Source: Nocardioides sp. NBC_00368
GTDB lineage: Bacteria; Actinomycetota; Actinomycetes; Propionibacteriales; Nocardioidaceae
Assembly: GCF_036090055.1 (NCBI RefSeq)
Contig: NZ_CP107970.1
Location: forward strand, 3,474,501-3,538,500
Direction: 5' to 3'
Length of the DNA stretch: 64,000 nt
Positions 47,647-56,467 of this stretch are shown here, one piece after another; the stretch's first letter is position 1; each line of letters starts with the position of its first letter. The notes under the pieces are model-generated. The model was not told the DNA's origin. It saw only the letters and a list, made by a program, of their open reading frames with translations, and ran no database searches. The position numbers and the translations under genes are program-made.

Positions 47647-48615
47647 GTGACAAACATCTCCGGAGGAAATCGCGTCGGGTCGCGGAGAGGCACGCGCCCC
47701 AGAAGCGGTCCCCGGCCACCGTTCATCTTGCCTGCGATCGCGACGCTGGCATTCCTCGTCATCTGGGGAGTGCTGGTGTGGGTCGCCGTCGGTTTCGGGG
47801 CCGACGCACGAGGAGGCGAATTCGGCGCCTGGGTGAAGCTCGCCATCGCTGCCGTCGTCGCAGTCGCCTGTCTCTTCCTGACCTTCACCTTCGCCGGGAA
47901 GGCCTGGCGGGCCCTCACCGGCTCCCCCACCCCACCGCCCGCCGACGACTACACCGGAAGCCACTCCAACGCCTACGTCGAGGAGCAGGACTACCCGGAG
48001 CAGCCCTACGGCGACCAGACGACCTACATGGAGCAGGACTACTACGGCACCGGCTCCTACGGCTACGAGGACACCGGCTCCTACGGCCGACACAGCTCCG
48101 ACACCGGGAGCCAGTCTCCCTACGGTGACACCGGCAGCCGCTCGGCCTACACCGATACCGGCTCCCAGTCGCCCTACGGCTATACGAGCAGCTCCTCGGA
48201 CTTCGGCACCACCGGGAGCCGGTCGGCCTACGGCACGCCGAGCTACCAGCCCCCGACGCCGACACCGCCGAGCACCCCGCCCTACTACACGAGCCCGCCG
48301 ACCCCGGCTTCCACGCCGACGAGCTCCCCGGCGTACGGCTCTCAGGGCTACGGCACGGACAGCTACCCCACCCAGCAGGCCGGCTCGTCCCAGTATCAGT
48401 CCGGCGCCTACCAGGCTCCGACCAGCTACGGCCAGACCGGCTCGAGGGCTCGGCTGACCCAGGATCCCGCAGCGACGCAGGCGATGCCCACCCAGCGGCA
48501 GCCCCAGGAACCGCCGGCCGCCCAGCCGGACGACGAGTGGCCACCGCGTCACACCACCCGCAACAAGCAGTGGCCGCCACCCGAGCCGGACACCCCCTAC
48601 CGCGGGCGTCACTGA
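47647..48615 (+). CDS. Membrane protein with repetitive Tyr/Gly/Ser/Thr-rich tail
   Basis: A 322-residue protein. GTG 47647 is taken as start because TAAGAAT, a good -10, ends just 6 bases upstream, indicating a leaderless transcript; ATG 47629 is in frame. There are two helices, at residues ~27-45 (ILPAIATLAFLVIWGVLVWV) and ~63-80. The remaining ~230 residues are low-complexity, with repeats of DTGS plus YG/QSPYG and then Pro/Thr/Gln-rich stretches. Such tails are intrinsically disordered and may mediate interactions. Divergent from nrdR. Function unknown. Confidence 0.7.
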   Translation: MTNISGGNRVGSRRGTRPRSGPRPPFILPAIATLAFLVIWGVLVWVAVGFGADARGGEFGAWVKLAIAAVVAVACLFLTFTFAGKAWRALTGSPTPPPADDYTGSHSNAYVEEQDYPEQPYGDQTTYMEQDYYGTGSYGYEDTGSYGRHSSDTGSQSPYGDTGSRSAYTDTGSQSPYGYTSSSSDFGTTGSRSAYGTPSYQPPTPTPPSTPPYYTSPPTPASTPTSSPAYGSQGYGTDSYPTQQAGSSQYQSGAYQAPTSYGQTGSRARLTQDPAATQAMPTQRQPQEPPAAQPDDEWPPRHTTRNKQWPPPEPDTPYRGRH

Positions 48616-48634
48616 CGACGACCGCCAGGACAGC

Positions 48635-48674
48635 GAGAGTGCTGCAGACGCTTCCCATCGTCTGCAGCACTCTC
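48635..48674. terminator. Strong rho-independent terminator
   Basis: A perfect 16-bp stem (GAGAGTGCTGCAGACG and its complement) with an 8-base loop, followed by ACTTTTT on the plus strand. It sits between the rightward membrane-protein gene and the leftward LysM gene and could stop transcription from both sides. Confidence 0.9.
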
Positions 48675-48735
48675 ACTTTTTCCCCGGTTGCCGGCCGCCA
48701 GGGTCGAAGGAGCAGCCGGACATCTGTCGGCGCCT

Positions 48736-49113
48736 CTACGGCGCGGTCGGAACGATCAGGGTCTGCCCGGACACGAGCATCGAGGACTCGAGACTGTTGA
48801 GCTCTTTGATCCTCTGCTCCATCTCCCGAATCGAAGCGTCGGTCCCGGCGACCGCTTCCGCGGAGATGTCCCAGAGCGTGTCGCCATCACCGACGACCAT
48901 CGTGTGGGCGGCGGGGGCGGGGCTTTTGTCGGCATCACCGTCCACCGCGAAGGCCACTCGCGCCCCGACGAACGCGATCGCGAAGAGCACGACGAGCGCG
49001 AAGGCGAACACGACGATCCGCCCACGACGGGTGAGCCGCACCGTCGAGCGACGCACCTCCCGCACGGGCCGGGGCGGCTCGGCTACGGGCAGCACATAGA
49101 CGGTTGCACTCAT
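48736..49113 (-). CDS. LysM-domain membrane protein, probable SOS-induced division inhibitor (YneA/ChiZ-like)
   Basis: A 125-residue protein from ATG 49113. One helix spans ~45-65 (IVVFAFALVVLFAIAFVGAR), then a linker and a C-terminal LysM domain with VVGDGDTLWDISAEAVAGTD and SLESSMLVSGQTLIVPT. It is divergent from lexA, with three LexA boxes next to its start. The same arrangement is known for yneA of Bacillus and chiZ of Mycobacterium, whose products delay division after DNA damage. The position and domain make that role likely here. Confidence 0.85.
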   Translation of the reverse strand: MSATVYVLPVAEPPRPVREVRRSTVRLTRRGRIVVFAFALVVLFAIAFVGARVAFAVDGDADKSPAPAAHTMVVGDGDTLWDISAEAVAGTDASIREMEQRIKELNSLESSMLVSGQTLIVPTAP

Positions 49114-49137
49114 CACGGCCTCCAGTTCACAAGTCTC

Positions 49138-49188
49138 TCGATCACGTGTTCGATCGAGCACATGTTCGAAGGTAGATCACGTGTTCGA
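49138..49188. promoter_or_regulatory. Three LexA (SOS) boxes upstream of the LysM gene
   Basis: TCGATCACGTGTTCGA (49138-49153), TCGAGCACATGTTCGA (49154-49169) and TAGATCACGTGTTCGA (49173-49188) match the actinobacterial SOS box TCGAAC-N4-GTTCGA. Two are directly abutting. All lie 25-75 bp upstream of the LysM start, which predicts tight LexA repression of that gene. Confidence 0.9.
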
Positions 49189-49245
49189 ACAACGCAAGTA
49201 GCGACGCCAAGAATTTTCGAACGCCGACACGCACTTCGAACGAGA

Positions 49246-49261
49246 TCGAACAGATGTTTGA
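49246..49261. promoter_or_regulatory. LexA (SOS) box upstream of lexA
   Basis: TCGAACAGATGTTTGA matches TCGAAC-N4-GTTCGA with one mismatch and lies 33 bp before the lexA ATG. It provides the usual autoregulation of lexA. Confidence 0.85.
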
Positions 49262-49293
49262 TGTCGTGGTGCCAGAGGGACTAATGTGATGAC

Positions 49294-50061
49294 ATGACCA
49301 CGCAGAAGACAGGCACCGGATCAGGCGGTTCGAAGAAGAGCCGCGTCCGCGAGCTGCCCGACGGGCCGCCGGACGCGACCGGGCTCACGCCGCGTCAGCA
49401 GCGCATCCTCGCTCACCTGCGCGACAGCATCGAGCAGCGCGGCTACCCGCCCAGCATGCGCGAGATCGGCGCCGCCGTCGGGCTGACCAGCACCAGCAGC
49501 GTCGCCCACCAGCTGCGCGCGCTGGAGCAGCGTGGTCTGATCCGCAAGGACCCGAAGCGACCCCGTGCCCTCGAGGTCTTCCTCCCCGAGGTGATGGCCC
49601 ACCGCAAGGCCATGTCCGGCGAGGAGACCGAGCCGGCGATCGCGGCCGAGGCCGTCGTCAACCCCAACCCCGACGCCGCCATGGTTCCCCTGGTCGGTCG
49701 GATCGCGGCCGGTGGCCCGATCCTGGCCGAGGAGACCTCGAGCCAGCAGAGCGTCGAGGACGTCTTCCCGCTGCCCAAGCAGCTGGTCGGCAACGGCGAC
49801 CTCTTCCTGCTCTCGGTCTCCGGTGACTCGATGGTCGACGCGGCGATCTGCGACGGCGACTTCGTGGTCGTGCGCCAGCAGCCGACCGCGGAGAACGGCG
49901 AGATCGTGGCCGCGCTGATCGACGGCGAGGCGACGGTCAAGACGCTCTCCCGCAAGGACGGCAAGGTCTGGCTGCTGCCGCACAACGCGGCGTACGAGCC
50001 GATCGACGGCACCCACGCGACGATCCTCGGCAAGGTGACGGCGGTCCTGCGCAGCCTCTGA
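49294..50061 (+). CDS. lexA: SOS response repressor and protease LexA
   Basis: A 255-residue protein. The winged HTH is LTPRQQRILAHLRDSIEQRG, YPPSMREIGAAVGLTSTSSV, AHQLRALEQRGLIRKDP. The self-cleavage site Ala-Gly is in VPLVGRIAAGGPILAEE. The catalytic Ser is in LFLLSVSGDSMVDAAICDGD and the Lys in GEIVAALIDGEATVKTLSRK. RecA filaments trigger autocleavage and derepress SOS genes. It controls itself and the divergent LysM gene through the boxes between them. A terminator follows at 50111-50142. Confidence 0.97.
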   Translation: MTTQKTGTGSGGSKKSRVRELPDGPPDATGLTPRQQRILAHLRDSIEQRGYPPSMREIGAAVGLTSTSSVAHQLRALEQRGLIRKDPKRPRALEVFLPEVMAHRKAMSGEETEPAIAAEAVVNPNPDAAMVPLVGRIAAGGPILAEETSSQQSVEDVFPLPKQLVGNGDLFLLSVSGDSMVDAAICDGDFVVVRQQPTAENGEIVAALIDGEATVKTLSRKDGKVWLLPHNAAYEPIDGTHATILGKVTAVLRSL

Positions 50062-50110
50062 GTCCTCCGCCACACCTCTCGGAACCAGTCCGGGAACACT
50101 GCGTGAAATC

Positions 50111-50142
50111 CAGCCGCCGGCCCATGACAGGGCCGGCGGCTG
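50111..50142 (+). terminator. Terminator hairpin after lexA
   Basis: CAGCCGCCGGCCC and its perfect complement flank a 6-base loop (ATGACA). The 13-bp GC-rich stem ends 17 bp before the phoD start. Only a weak T-rich tail (CGTCGTTCC) follows. Confidence 0.75.
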
Positions 50143-50158
50143 CGTCGTTCCATACGGC

Positions 50159-51844
50159 GTGACCCAGAGCAGCACGCCCCAGACGCAGATCGACCGCCGC
50201 ACCCTCATCGCCGCCGGGCTGGCCACCGCCGCAGGAGCCGGGGTCGTGGCCCTGCCGGCGCCCGCCGAGGCGGCGGGAACCACACTCAACCACTTCCAGC
50301 ACGGCGTCGCCTCCGGCGACCCACTCCCGGATCGTGTGGTCATCTGGACCCGGATCACGCCCACCGCCGAGGCGACTCCGGGGTCCGGCCTGGGCGAGGA
50401 GATCCTGGTCCGCTGGGAGGTTTCGCCGACCGCGGATTTCAGCCGGGTCATCGCGAAGGGCTCCCACCAGACCGGACCCGAGCGCGACCACACCGTGAAG
50501 CTCGACGTCACCGGCCTCTCCCCCGAGAGCTGGTACTTCTACCGCTTCACCTACAACGGCCGGACCAGCCGCGTCGGTCGCACCCGCACCGCTCCGGCCG
50601 CGGACGCGACCCCGGACAACGTACGTTTCGGGGTGGTCTCCTGCTCCAACCTGCAGGCCGGCTGGTTCGCCGCCTACCGCCACCTCGCCGGGCGTGACGA
50701 CCTGCACGCGATCCTCCATCTGGGCGACTACCTCTACGAGTACGGTCCCGGTGAGTACGGCTACGGCATGGCCAACGAGGACATCCGCCCGCACGAGCCG
50801 GCCCACGAGATGCACACCCTGGCCGACTACCGGATCCGGCACGCGCAGTACAAGCGCGACGCCGACCTCGCCGACGCCCACGCACACCTGCCGTGGATCG
50901 TGACCTGGGACGACCACGAGTCGGCCAACGACGCCTGGCTGCTGGGTGCGGAGAACAACGAGCCCGGCGAGTACGACTGGATCGAGCGCAAGACCAACGC
51001 CAACCAGGCCTACGACGAGTGGATGCCGCTACGTGTCGACGGCACTGCCGTCGTCGAGACCGGTGGCCACCTCCACGACCGCATCTACCGGCGGCTGAGG
51101 TTCGGCACCCTGCTCGAGCTGAGCATGCTCGACCTGCGCTCCTACCGCTCCGAGCAGGTCGCCCGAACCGATCTGGCCGGCGTCGACGACCCCGACCGTA
51201 CGATCACCGGCGACGAGCAGCTGGAATGGCTCAAGGAGGGGCTGCTCACCGACGCCCGGTGGAAGATCGTCGGCAACCCCGTCATGATCGCGCCGGTCAC
51301 GTTCGCGGCCCTCCCGAAGAGCCTGGTCAGCCCGGTCAACGACGTCACCGGGCTACTCCCCGACAACGGCATCGCCTACAACGTCGACCAGTGGGACGGC
51401 TACACCGCGGACCGCACCGAGCTCTTCGAGCACATCCGCAACAACGCGATCACGGACACGGTCTTCGTCACCGGCGACATCCACTCGGCGTGGGCCTGCG
51501 ACCTGCCGTACGACTCCGCCGTCTACCCGCTCGGCAGGACCGCCGGCGTCGAGTTCGTCGCCACCTCGGTGACCTCGAACAACCTCAAGGACATCCTCGG
51601 CGCTCCGCGCCGCACGGTGAGCGTGACGGTCGAGAACATCATCAGGACCGCCAACCGCCACGTCCGCTACCTCAACTTCGACGACCACGGCTTCTCGGTC
51701 CTCGACGTGACCCGCAACCGGGCCCAGATGGACTGGTACGTCATCGTCGAACGCAAGGACGCCAGGACCACGGCCACCTGGGCCAGGTCGTACGCCACCG
51801 CGACCGGGAGCAACCGGCTCCATCACGTCACCGAGCCCGTCTAG
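50159..51844 (+). CDS. phoD: PhoD-type alkaline phosphatase / phosphodiesterase
   Basis: A 561-residue secreted enzyme from GTG 50159. The Tat signal is IDRRTLIAAGLATAAGAGVV with AEA cleavage near residue 37. The N-terminal fibronectin-like domain is VSPTADFSRVIAKGSHQTGP. The PhoD metal site includes VSCSNLQAGWFAAYRHLAG, LHLGDYLYEYGPGEYGYG, PWIVTWDDHESANDAWLLGA and VFVTGDIHSAWACDLPY. PhoD enzymes use Ca/Fe to release phosphate from esters outside the cell. No Pho box was identified. Confidence 0.93.
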   Translation: MTQSSTPQTQIDRRTLIAAGLATAAGAGVVALPAPAEAAGTTLNHFQHGVASGDPLPDRVVIWTRITPTAEATPGSGLGEEILVRWEVSPTADFSRVIAKGSHQTGPERDHTVKLDVTGLSPESWYFYRFTYNGRTSRVGRTRTAPAADATPDNVRFGVVSCSNLQAGWFAAYRHLAGRDDLHAILHLGDYLYEYGPGEYGYGMANEDIRPHEPAHEMHTLADYRIRHAQYKRDADLADAHAHLPWIVTWDDHESANDAWLLGAENNEPGEYDWIERKTNANQAYDEWMPLRVDGTAVVETGGHLHDRIYRRLRFGTLLELSMLDLRSYRSEQVARTDLAGVDDPDRTITGDEQLEWLKEGLLTDARWKIVGNPVMIAPVTFAALPKSLVSPVNDVTGLLPDNGIAYNVDQWDGYTADRTELFEHIRNNAITDTVFVTGDIHSAWACDLPYDSAVYPLGRTAGVEFVATSVTSNNLKDILGAPRRTVSVTVENIIRTANRHVRYLNFDDHGFSVLDVTRNRAQMDWYVIVERKDARTTATWARSYATATGSNRLHHVTEPV

Positions 51845-51918
51845 GCGTTTCACTGGTGTGGCCGAGTCGTTGTGCCCTTAGACTGCCCTGGTCTGCCTTC
51901 CCGAACGTCTGGTATCTC

Positions 51919-53475
51919 ATGCGAAACATTGCCCGCCGGATCAACCGCAAACAACGCTCCTTCGTCTTGATCGCAGGGATGGTAGTGGCCACCTTCGCCG
52001 CCACCATGCCCGCAACCGGGTCGACCCCGGCGAGCTCGGTGCGGACCGGCGGTGACACCAGCGCCGCGCAGCCGGTGACCGAGGAGGAGGCCCGGGAGGC
52101 TCTCGCCGAGGCCAAGAAGGTCAAGCGCAACCAGTCGGTCCGCGGCGCCCGCCAGGTCGTGCCGGGTCGGCACGTCGCCGGCCGGCCCGACGCGACCATC
52201 GCGCTGACGAACCTGTGGAACGCCAAGGACGCCCTGGACGGTTCCAACCAGAAGGCCGCGCGCGAGCTGCTCGCCCGCCCGCGCACCGCGACCCAGACCT
52301 GCAGCGACGTCGTCTGCGTCCACTACACGCCGGGCAAGGGCGGCGACAGCGCCTCGGTGGCGTACGCGACACAGGTCCGTGACGTGGTCACGAAGGTCCA
52401 CAACGTCTATGTGCAGGCGGGCTACCGCAAGCCTGCGGCCGACAAGACGGTCACCCCGGGCAAGGTCGACATCTACCTGGAGAACCTGTACGACGAGGGC
52501 TACTACGGCTACTGCGCGCCCGAGACGAAGGTCTCCAAGACGGCCGCGACCGCCTACTGCGTCCTGGACAACGACTACGCCACCGCTGAGTACGGCACGG
52601 CCAACACGCCCACCGAGAACCTCCGGGTCACCGCCGCCCACGAGTACTTCCACGCCGTCCAGTTCGCCTACGACGCCGGCGAGGACCGCTGGATGATGGA
52701 GTCCACGGCGACCTGGGTCGAGGACGAGGTCTACGACAGCATCAACGACAACCGCCAGTACCTGGCCTACGGCCAGCTGGAGGACCAGCGCAAGCCGCTG
52801 GACAACTCCAACGTCTCCAACCTCGGCATCTACGGCAACTGGATCTTCTTCCGCTACCTCTCCGAGCGCTTCGCCAAGGAGCGGGGTTCCCTGCCGGAGG
52901 TGGTCCTCGGTGTCTGGAACCGGGCCCCGTCCACCTACTCCACCGCCGCCATCCGACAGATGCTCGCCGCGCGCGGCACCACGCTGAAGCTGCAGTACGC
53001 CCGCTTCGCCGCCGCCAACCTGGCCCCCGCGAAGAGCTACAGCGAGGGTGGCGCCTACTACCCGCCGGTCTACGACGGCCGCACCGCGCTGCCCGCCAAG
53101 CGCCAGACCGTCGACGGCCAGTTCACCCTCAAGCACCTCACCTACGCCTCCCAGCGCCTGGTCCCGAAGAACGTCGGCAAGGGCTGGAAGCTGCGCATCA
53201 AGGTCGACGTCGCCCGGCCCAACGCCAACGCTGCCGTGGTCAGCATCTTCCGCACCGACGGCACCCGCGGCGTCTACTACCTCAAGCCCAACAGCAAGGG
53301 CATCGCCACCAAGACCATCGAGGGCTTCTCCTCCAAGCGGATCCGCAAGGTCGAGGTCACCTTCGCCAACGCGAGCAGCAACTTCAAGTGCGGCCAGGGC
53401 ACCCCGTACTCCTGCCACGGCGTCGCCACGCCCGACAAGGCCACTCACCGCTGGTGGGCCAAGACCTACCGCTGA
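51919..53475 (+). CDS. Secreted MXAN_6640-like putative metalloprotease
   Basis: A 518-residue protein. After a basic start (MRNIARRINRKQRS) comes a signal segment (FVLIAGMVVATFAATMPATG). The middle has CSDVVCVHYTPGKGGDSAS, DIYLENLYDEGYYGYCAPET and VTAAHEYFHAVQFAYDAGED, with HExxH as the zinc site near residue 242. ESTATWVEDEVYDSINDNRQ provides a likely third ligand. YGNWIFFRYLSERFAKERG follows. The C-terminus has a beta domain with Cys pair (KCGQGTPYSCHGVA). It matches the MXAN_6640 family as I recall it. Substrate unknown. Confidence 0.8.
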   Translation: MRNIARRINRKQRSFVLIAGMVVATFAATMPATGSTPASSVRTGGDTSAAQPVTEEEAREALAEAKKVKRNQSVRGARQVVPGRHVAGRPDATIALTNLWNAKDALDGSNQKAARELLARPRTATQTCSDVVCVHYTPGKGGDSASVAYATQVRDVVTKVHNVYVQAGYRKPAADKTVTPGKVDIYLENLYDEGYYGYCAPETKVSKTAATAYCVLDNDYATAEYGTANTPTENLRVTAAHEYFHAVQFAYDAGEDRWMMESTATWVEDEVYDSINDNRQYLAYGQLEDQRKPLDNSNVSNLGIYGNWIFFRYLSERFAKERGSLPEVVLGVWNRAPSTYSTAAIRQMLAARGTTLKLQYARFAAANLAPAKSYSEGGAYYPPVYDGRTALPAKRQTVDGQFTLKHLTYASQRLVPKNVGKGWKLRIKVDVARPNANAAVVSIFRTDGTRGVYYLKPNSKGIATKTIEGFSSKRIRKVEVTFANASSNFKCGQGTPYSCHGVATPDKATHRWWAKTYR

Positions 53476-53485
53476 GCGGCTGGGT

Positions 53486-53567
53486 CCCAGGGATACCCGG
53501 TCGACCGGGTATCCCTGGGCTTGACGGGCACTGAAACACCCGACAAGCCCACGAAGTGCCCGTCAAG
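53486..53567. terminator. Two adjacent palindromes between convergent genes
   Basis: Positions 53486-53519 form a perfect 34-bp palindrome centred on GGTCGACC. Directly after it, CTTGACGGGCACT (53520-53532) pairs with its complement at 53555-53567 around a 22-base loop. They lie between the 3' ends of the metalloprotease and dinG genes and probably act as bidirectional terminators. Confidence 0.75.
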
Positions 53568-53596
53568 TCCAGCCCAGTGTCTCACCCATTGGTCGA

Positions 53597-55591
53597 TCAG
53601 GCAGAGGCTGACTCGGAGAGTCGCTTCAGCGCCTGGCGCACGATGGCCGGGTCGGTCGTGGCCCACATCGGCGGCAGGCTGGCCTTGAGGAAACCGCCGT
53701 AGCGGGCGGTGGCGAGCCGGGCGTCCAGCACCGCCACGACCCCACGGTCGGTGGTGGTGCGGATCAGCCGGCCGGCCCCTTGGGCCATGAGCAGCGCGGC
53801 ATGGGTGGCGGCGACCTGCATGAAGCCGTTGCCGCCGGCCTTGTCGGCCGCTTGCTGCCGGGCCGACATCAGCGGGTCGTCGGGCCGCGGGAACGGGATC
53901 CGGTCGATGATCACCAGCTGACAGGTGTCGCCGGGAACGTCGATCCCCTGCCACAGCGACAGGGTGCCGAAGAGCACCGTGTGCGGGTCGGCGACGAACT
54001 GCGCGGCGAGCTCGGGCAGCTGGGCGTCGCCCTGGGCCAGCGTGGTCAGGTGAGGCAGCTTCTGGCGCACGACCTCGGCGGCCGCCTCGGCCGCGCGGCG
54101 GGACGAGAAGAGCCCGAGCGTACGCCCGTCGGCGGCGTCGACCAGGTCGACGATCTCGTCGAGGGTCTTGGCGCCCATGCCGTCGCGGCCGGGAGGAGGC
54201 AGGTGGCGGGCGACGTAGAGGATCCCCTGCCTGCCGTAGTCGAACGGGCTGCCGACATCGAGCCCGACCCACGGCAGCACGTCCTCGGTACGCTGCGCCC
54301 CGGCGCCCACCTCCGTGCGCTCCTCCGCCTTGAGCCCGAGGGATCCGGCCACGGAACCGAAGTCGCCGCCGAGCTTGAGCGTCGCCGAGGCGAAGACCAC
54401 GGTCTTCTCGCGCAGCAGCTTCTCGCGCATCTGCGCCCAGACCTGCAGCGGCGCGACGCAGAGTCGCGGCGGGATCCGGTCGCTGCCCTCGTTGAGCCAG
54501 ATCACGTCGTGCTCGGAGGCCGCGGCCATCCGCTCGGCGGTGGTGAAGACCTCCTGGAGTCCGCCCTTGGCCTGCTGGAAGCCGGGGTCGGCGCTGTCGG
54601 AGTCCTTCGGCTTCGGGAGCGCTGAGAGCGCGGACCGTGCGGCGTCACGCACCAGCACGAGCGCGTCGGAGACCAGCTCCGGCAGGGTCACGAACCGTCC
54701 CGGTGAGGTCTCGTTGATCGCCGCCCGCAGCGCGTCGGAGGCGTCGGCCAGGTCGTCGGCCTCGGAGCCCTCGACGTGCTTCTGCGCCCGGCGGGCGGCA
54801 CGCTCCACCTCTGCGGCGGTCAGCTCGTCGGTCGCGGCCTGGGTCACGCGAGCGACCAGCTCGTGGGCCTCGTCGATCACCACCGCGTCGTACTCCGGGA
54901 TCATCGGCACACCCTCGATCGCGTCGATCGCGAGCAGCGAGTGGTTGGTGACGATCAGGTGGCTCTTCTGGGCCTTGTCGCGAGCGACCTCGGCGAAGCA
55001 CTCCTCGCCGAAGGGGCACTTGGCCGCGCCGAGGCAGTCGCGGTGGTTGACCGAGACCTGACGCCACTCGCGGTCGGTGTGGCGCGGCGCGGAGTCGCGC
55101 TCGCCGCTGCCGCCCTTCTCGGCCTCCTTCTCGGCCCAGCTGCGCAGCTCGAGGACCTTCTCGGCCATGGGGCCGAGCGGGACGTCGACCAGGGTGCCCT
55201 GGTCGTCGGGTGCGCCCTCGCGGACACGGTGGAGACAGGCGTAGTTGGAGCGGCCCTTGAGCACCGCGTAGGAGGCATCCACGCCGGGGCGCGAGCCGAT
55301 CGCCTTGACCAGACGCGGCAGATCACGCTCGACGAGCTGATGCTGCAGCGCCAGGGTCGCGGTGGCGACCACGACCCGGCTGTCGTGGAGCAGCGATGGG
55401 ACCAGATAGGCCAGCGACTTCCCGGTGCCGGTGCCGGCCTCGACCAGCAGGTGCTCCTCGTCGGCCAGGGCCTGCGCGACCGCGTCGGCCATCATCACCT
55501 GGCCCTCGCGGGTGGCCCCGCCGAGGGTCGCGACCGCATCCGCCAGGGCTTCACGTACGGGCGTCTGGGAGGCGATCTCGGTTGCGGTCAC
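53597..55591 (-). CDS. dinG: DinG/XPD-family ATP-dependent DNA helicase
   Basis: A 664-residue protein. Walker A is LVEAGTGTGKSLAYLVPSLL (residues ~48-67), motif Ia VVVATATLALQHQL, and the DEAH box is YDAVVIDEAHELV near 245. The Fe-S cluster cysteines are in SNYACLHRV and RDCLGAAKCPFGEECF. C-terminal helicase motifs are GTLSLWQGIDVPGDTCQLVI and MAQGAGRLIRTTTDRGVVAV. These 5'-3' helicases resolve R-loops and forks. It lies 10 bp after the GDSL lipoprotein gene and is likely cotranscribed with it. No LexA box was seen nearby. Confidence 0.93.
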   Translation of the reverse strand: MTATEIASQTPVREALADAVATLGGATREGQVMMADAVAQALADEEHLLVEAGTGTGKSLAYLVPSLLHDSRVVVATATLALQHQLVERDLPRLVKAIGSRPGVDASYAVLKGRSNYACLHRVREGAPDDQGTLVDVPLGPMAEKVLELRSWAEKEAEKGGSGERDSAPRHTDREWRQVSVNHRDCLGAAKCPFGEECFAEVARDKAQKSHLIVTNHSLLAIDAIEGVPMIPEYDAVVIDEAHELVARVTQAATDELTAAEVERAARRAQKHVEGSEADDLADASDALRAAINETSPGRFVTLPELVSDALVLVRDAARSALSALPKPKDSDSADPGFQQAKGGLQEVFTTAERMAAASEHDVIWLNEGSDRIPPRLCVAPLQVWAQMREKLLREKTVVFASATLKLGGDFGSVAGSLGLKAEERTEVGAGAQRTEDVLPWVGLDVGSPFDYGRQGILYVARHLPPPGRDGMGAKTLDEIVDLVDAADGRTLGLFSSRRAAEAAAEVVRQKLPHLTTLAQGDAQLPELAAQFVADPHTVLFGTLSLWQGIDVPGDTCQLVIIDRIPFPRPDDPLMSARQQAADKAGGNGFMQVAATHAALLMAQGAGRLIRTTTDRGVVAVLDARLATARYGGFLKASLPPMWATTDPAIVRQALKRLSESASA

Positions 55592-55601
55592 TCGGGCAAC
55601 C

Positions 55602-56354
55602 TTAGCCGTGGGCGGGGACAGTCTCCGATCGGCTCTCCGCGATCCGGCGGGCGACGATCTCCCCGAACTGCATGTGGCCCGCGACCGTCAGGTGGGTGTT
55701 GTCCTCGAGCATCGGCAGCTGCAGGTCGAAGACGTTGATGTACGTCACTCCGTACTCCGCCGAGACCCGGCGCATCATCTTGTTGACGACCCTGATCGCC
55801 TTGGCCCGGGAGTTCACCCTGGGCGCGCTGAGCACGATGACCTCATAGCCCTCGAGCTCGTCGAGGGTGGCCCGGAAGCCCTTCTCGACGTCCTCGATGT
55901 CGCTCTTGGAGTCGTTGATGCCGCCCTCGAGCACGACCAGGTCGGCTCCTTGCGCGAGGGCGTCGGGAACCCGCTCGGGGAAGGAGATCGGGCCACACCG
56001 CTCCATCAGCTCGTGCGAGTAGCCGGTGCCGCCGAACCCGGAGACCCGGACCTCACCGTCGAGATAGCGCGGCCAGGACAGCCCGGGGTCGTCGAGCCCG
56101 AACCCCGAGGCCCAGGAGTCGCCGATCACGACGACCCGCTCACCGGCCCCGGTCACCACCGAGGCGCGGGTCACCGACTCGGCCGCCAGCCGGGTGCACA
56201 GGTCCTGGGTCACCTCGGCGCCGTGGCTCCCCTCGTCGCCCGGAAGCGCGCCGTCGCCCTCGCCGGCACAGCCGGCCAGCGTGGCCACGAGGACAGCACC
56301 GGCCAGCGCGCTCACGAACGTGGCGCGCGCCGTGCGGCGTACCTCTGTGCGCAT
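55602..56354 (-). CDS. SGNH/GDSL-type hydrolase lipoprotein
   Basis: A 250-residue protein from ATG 56354. The signal peptide ends in the lipobox LAGC (residues ~25-28). The SGNH blocks are VVVIGDSWASGFG (catalytic Ser), VSGFGGTGYSHELME, VVLEGGINDSKSD and DNTHLTVAGHMQFGEIVA (Asp/His). Such enzymes deacylate esters of carbohydrates or lipids at the cell surface. Substrate unknown. Confidence 0.88.
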   Translation of the reverse strand: MRTEVRRTARATFVSALAGAVLVATLAGCAGEGDGALPGDEGSHGAEVTQDLCTRLAAESVTRASVVTGAGERVVVIGDSWASGFGLDDPGLSWPRYLDGEVRVSGFGGTGYSHELMERCGPISFPERVPDALAQGADLVVLEGGINDSKSDIEDVEKGFRATLDELEGYEVIVLSAPRVNSRAKAIRVVNKMMRRVSAEYGVTYINVFDLQLPMLEDNTHLTVAGHMQFGEIVARRIAESRSETVPAHG

Positions 56355-56467
56355 CCGTGCCCTCTCCGTCGACCGACCGTCCCCAAGTGTGAGGGACGAG
56401 CCTGGCATCGCCCATGTCGAAACGCCGAAACCGGGCCCGGATCAGCGCCCCGGATCAGCGCCCGAGA

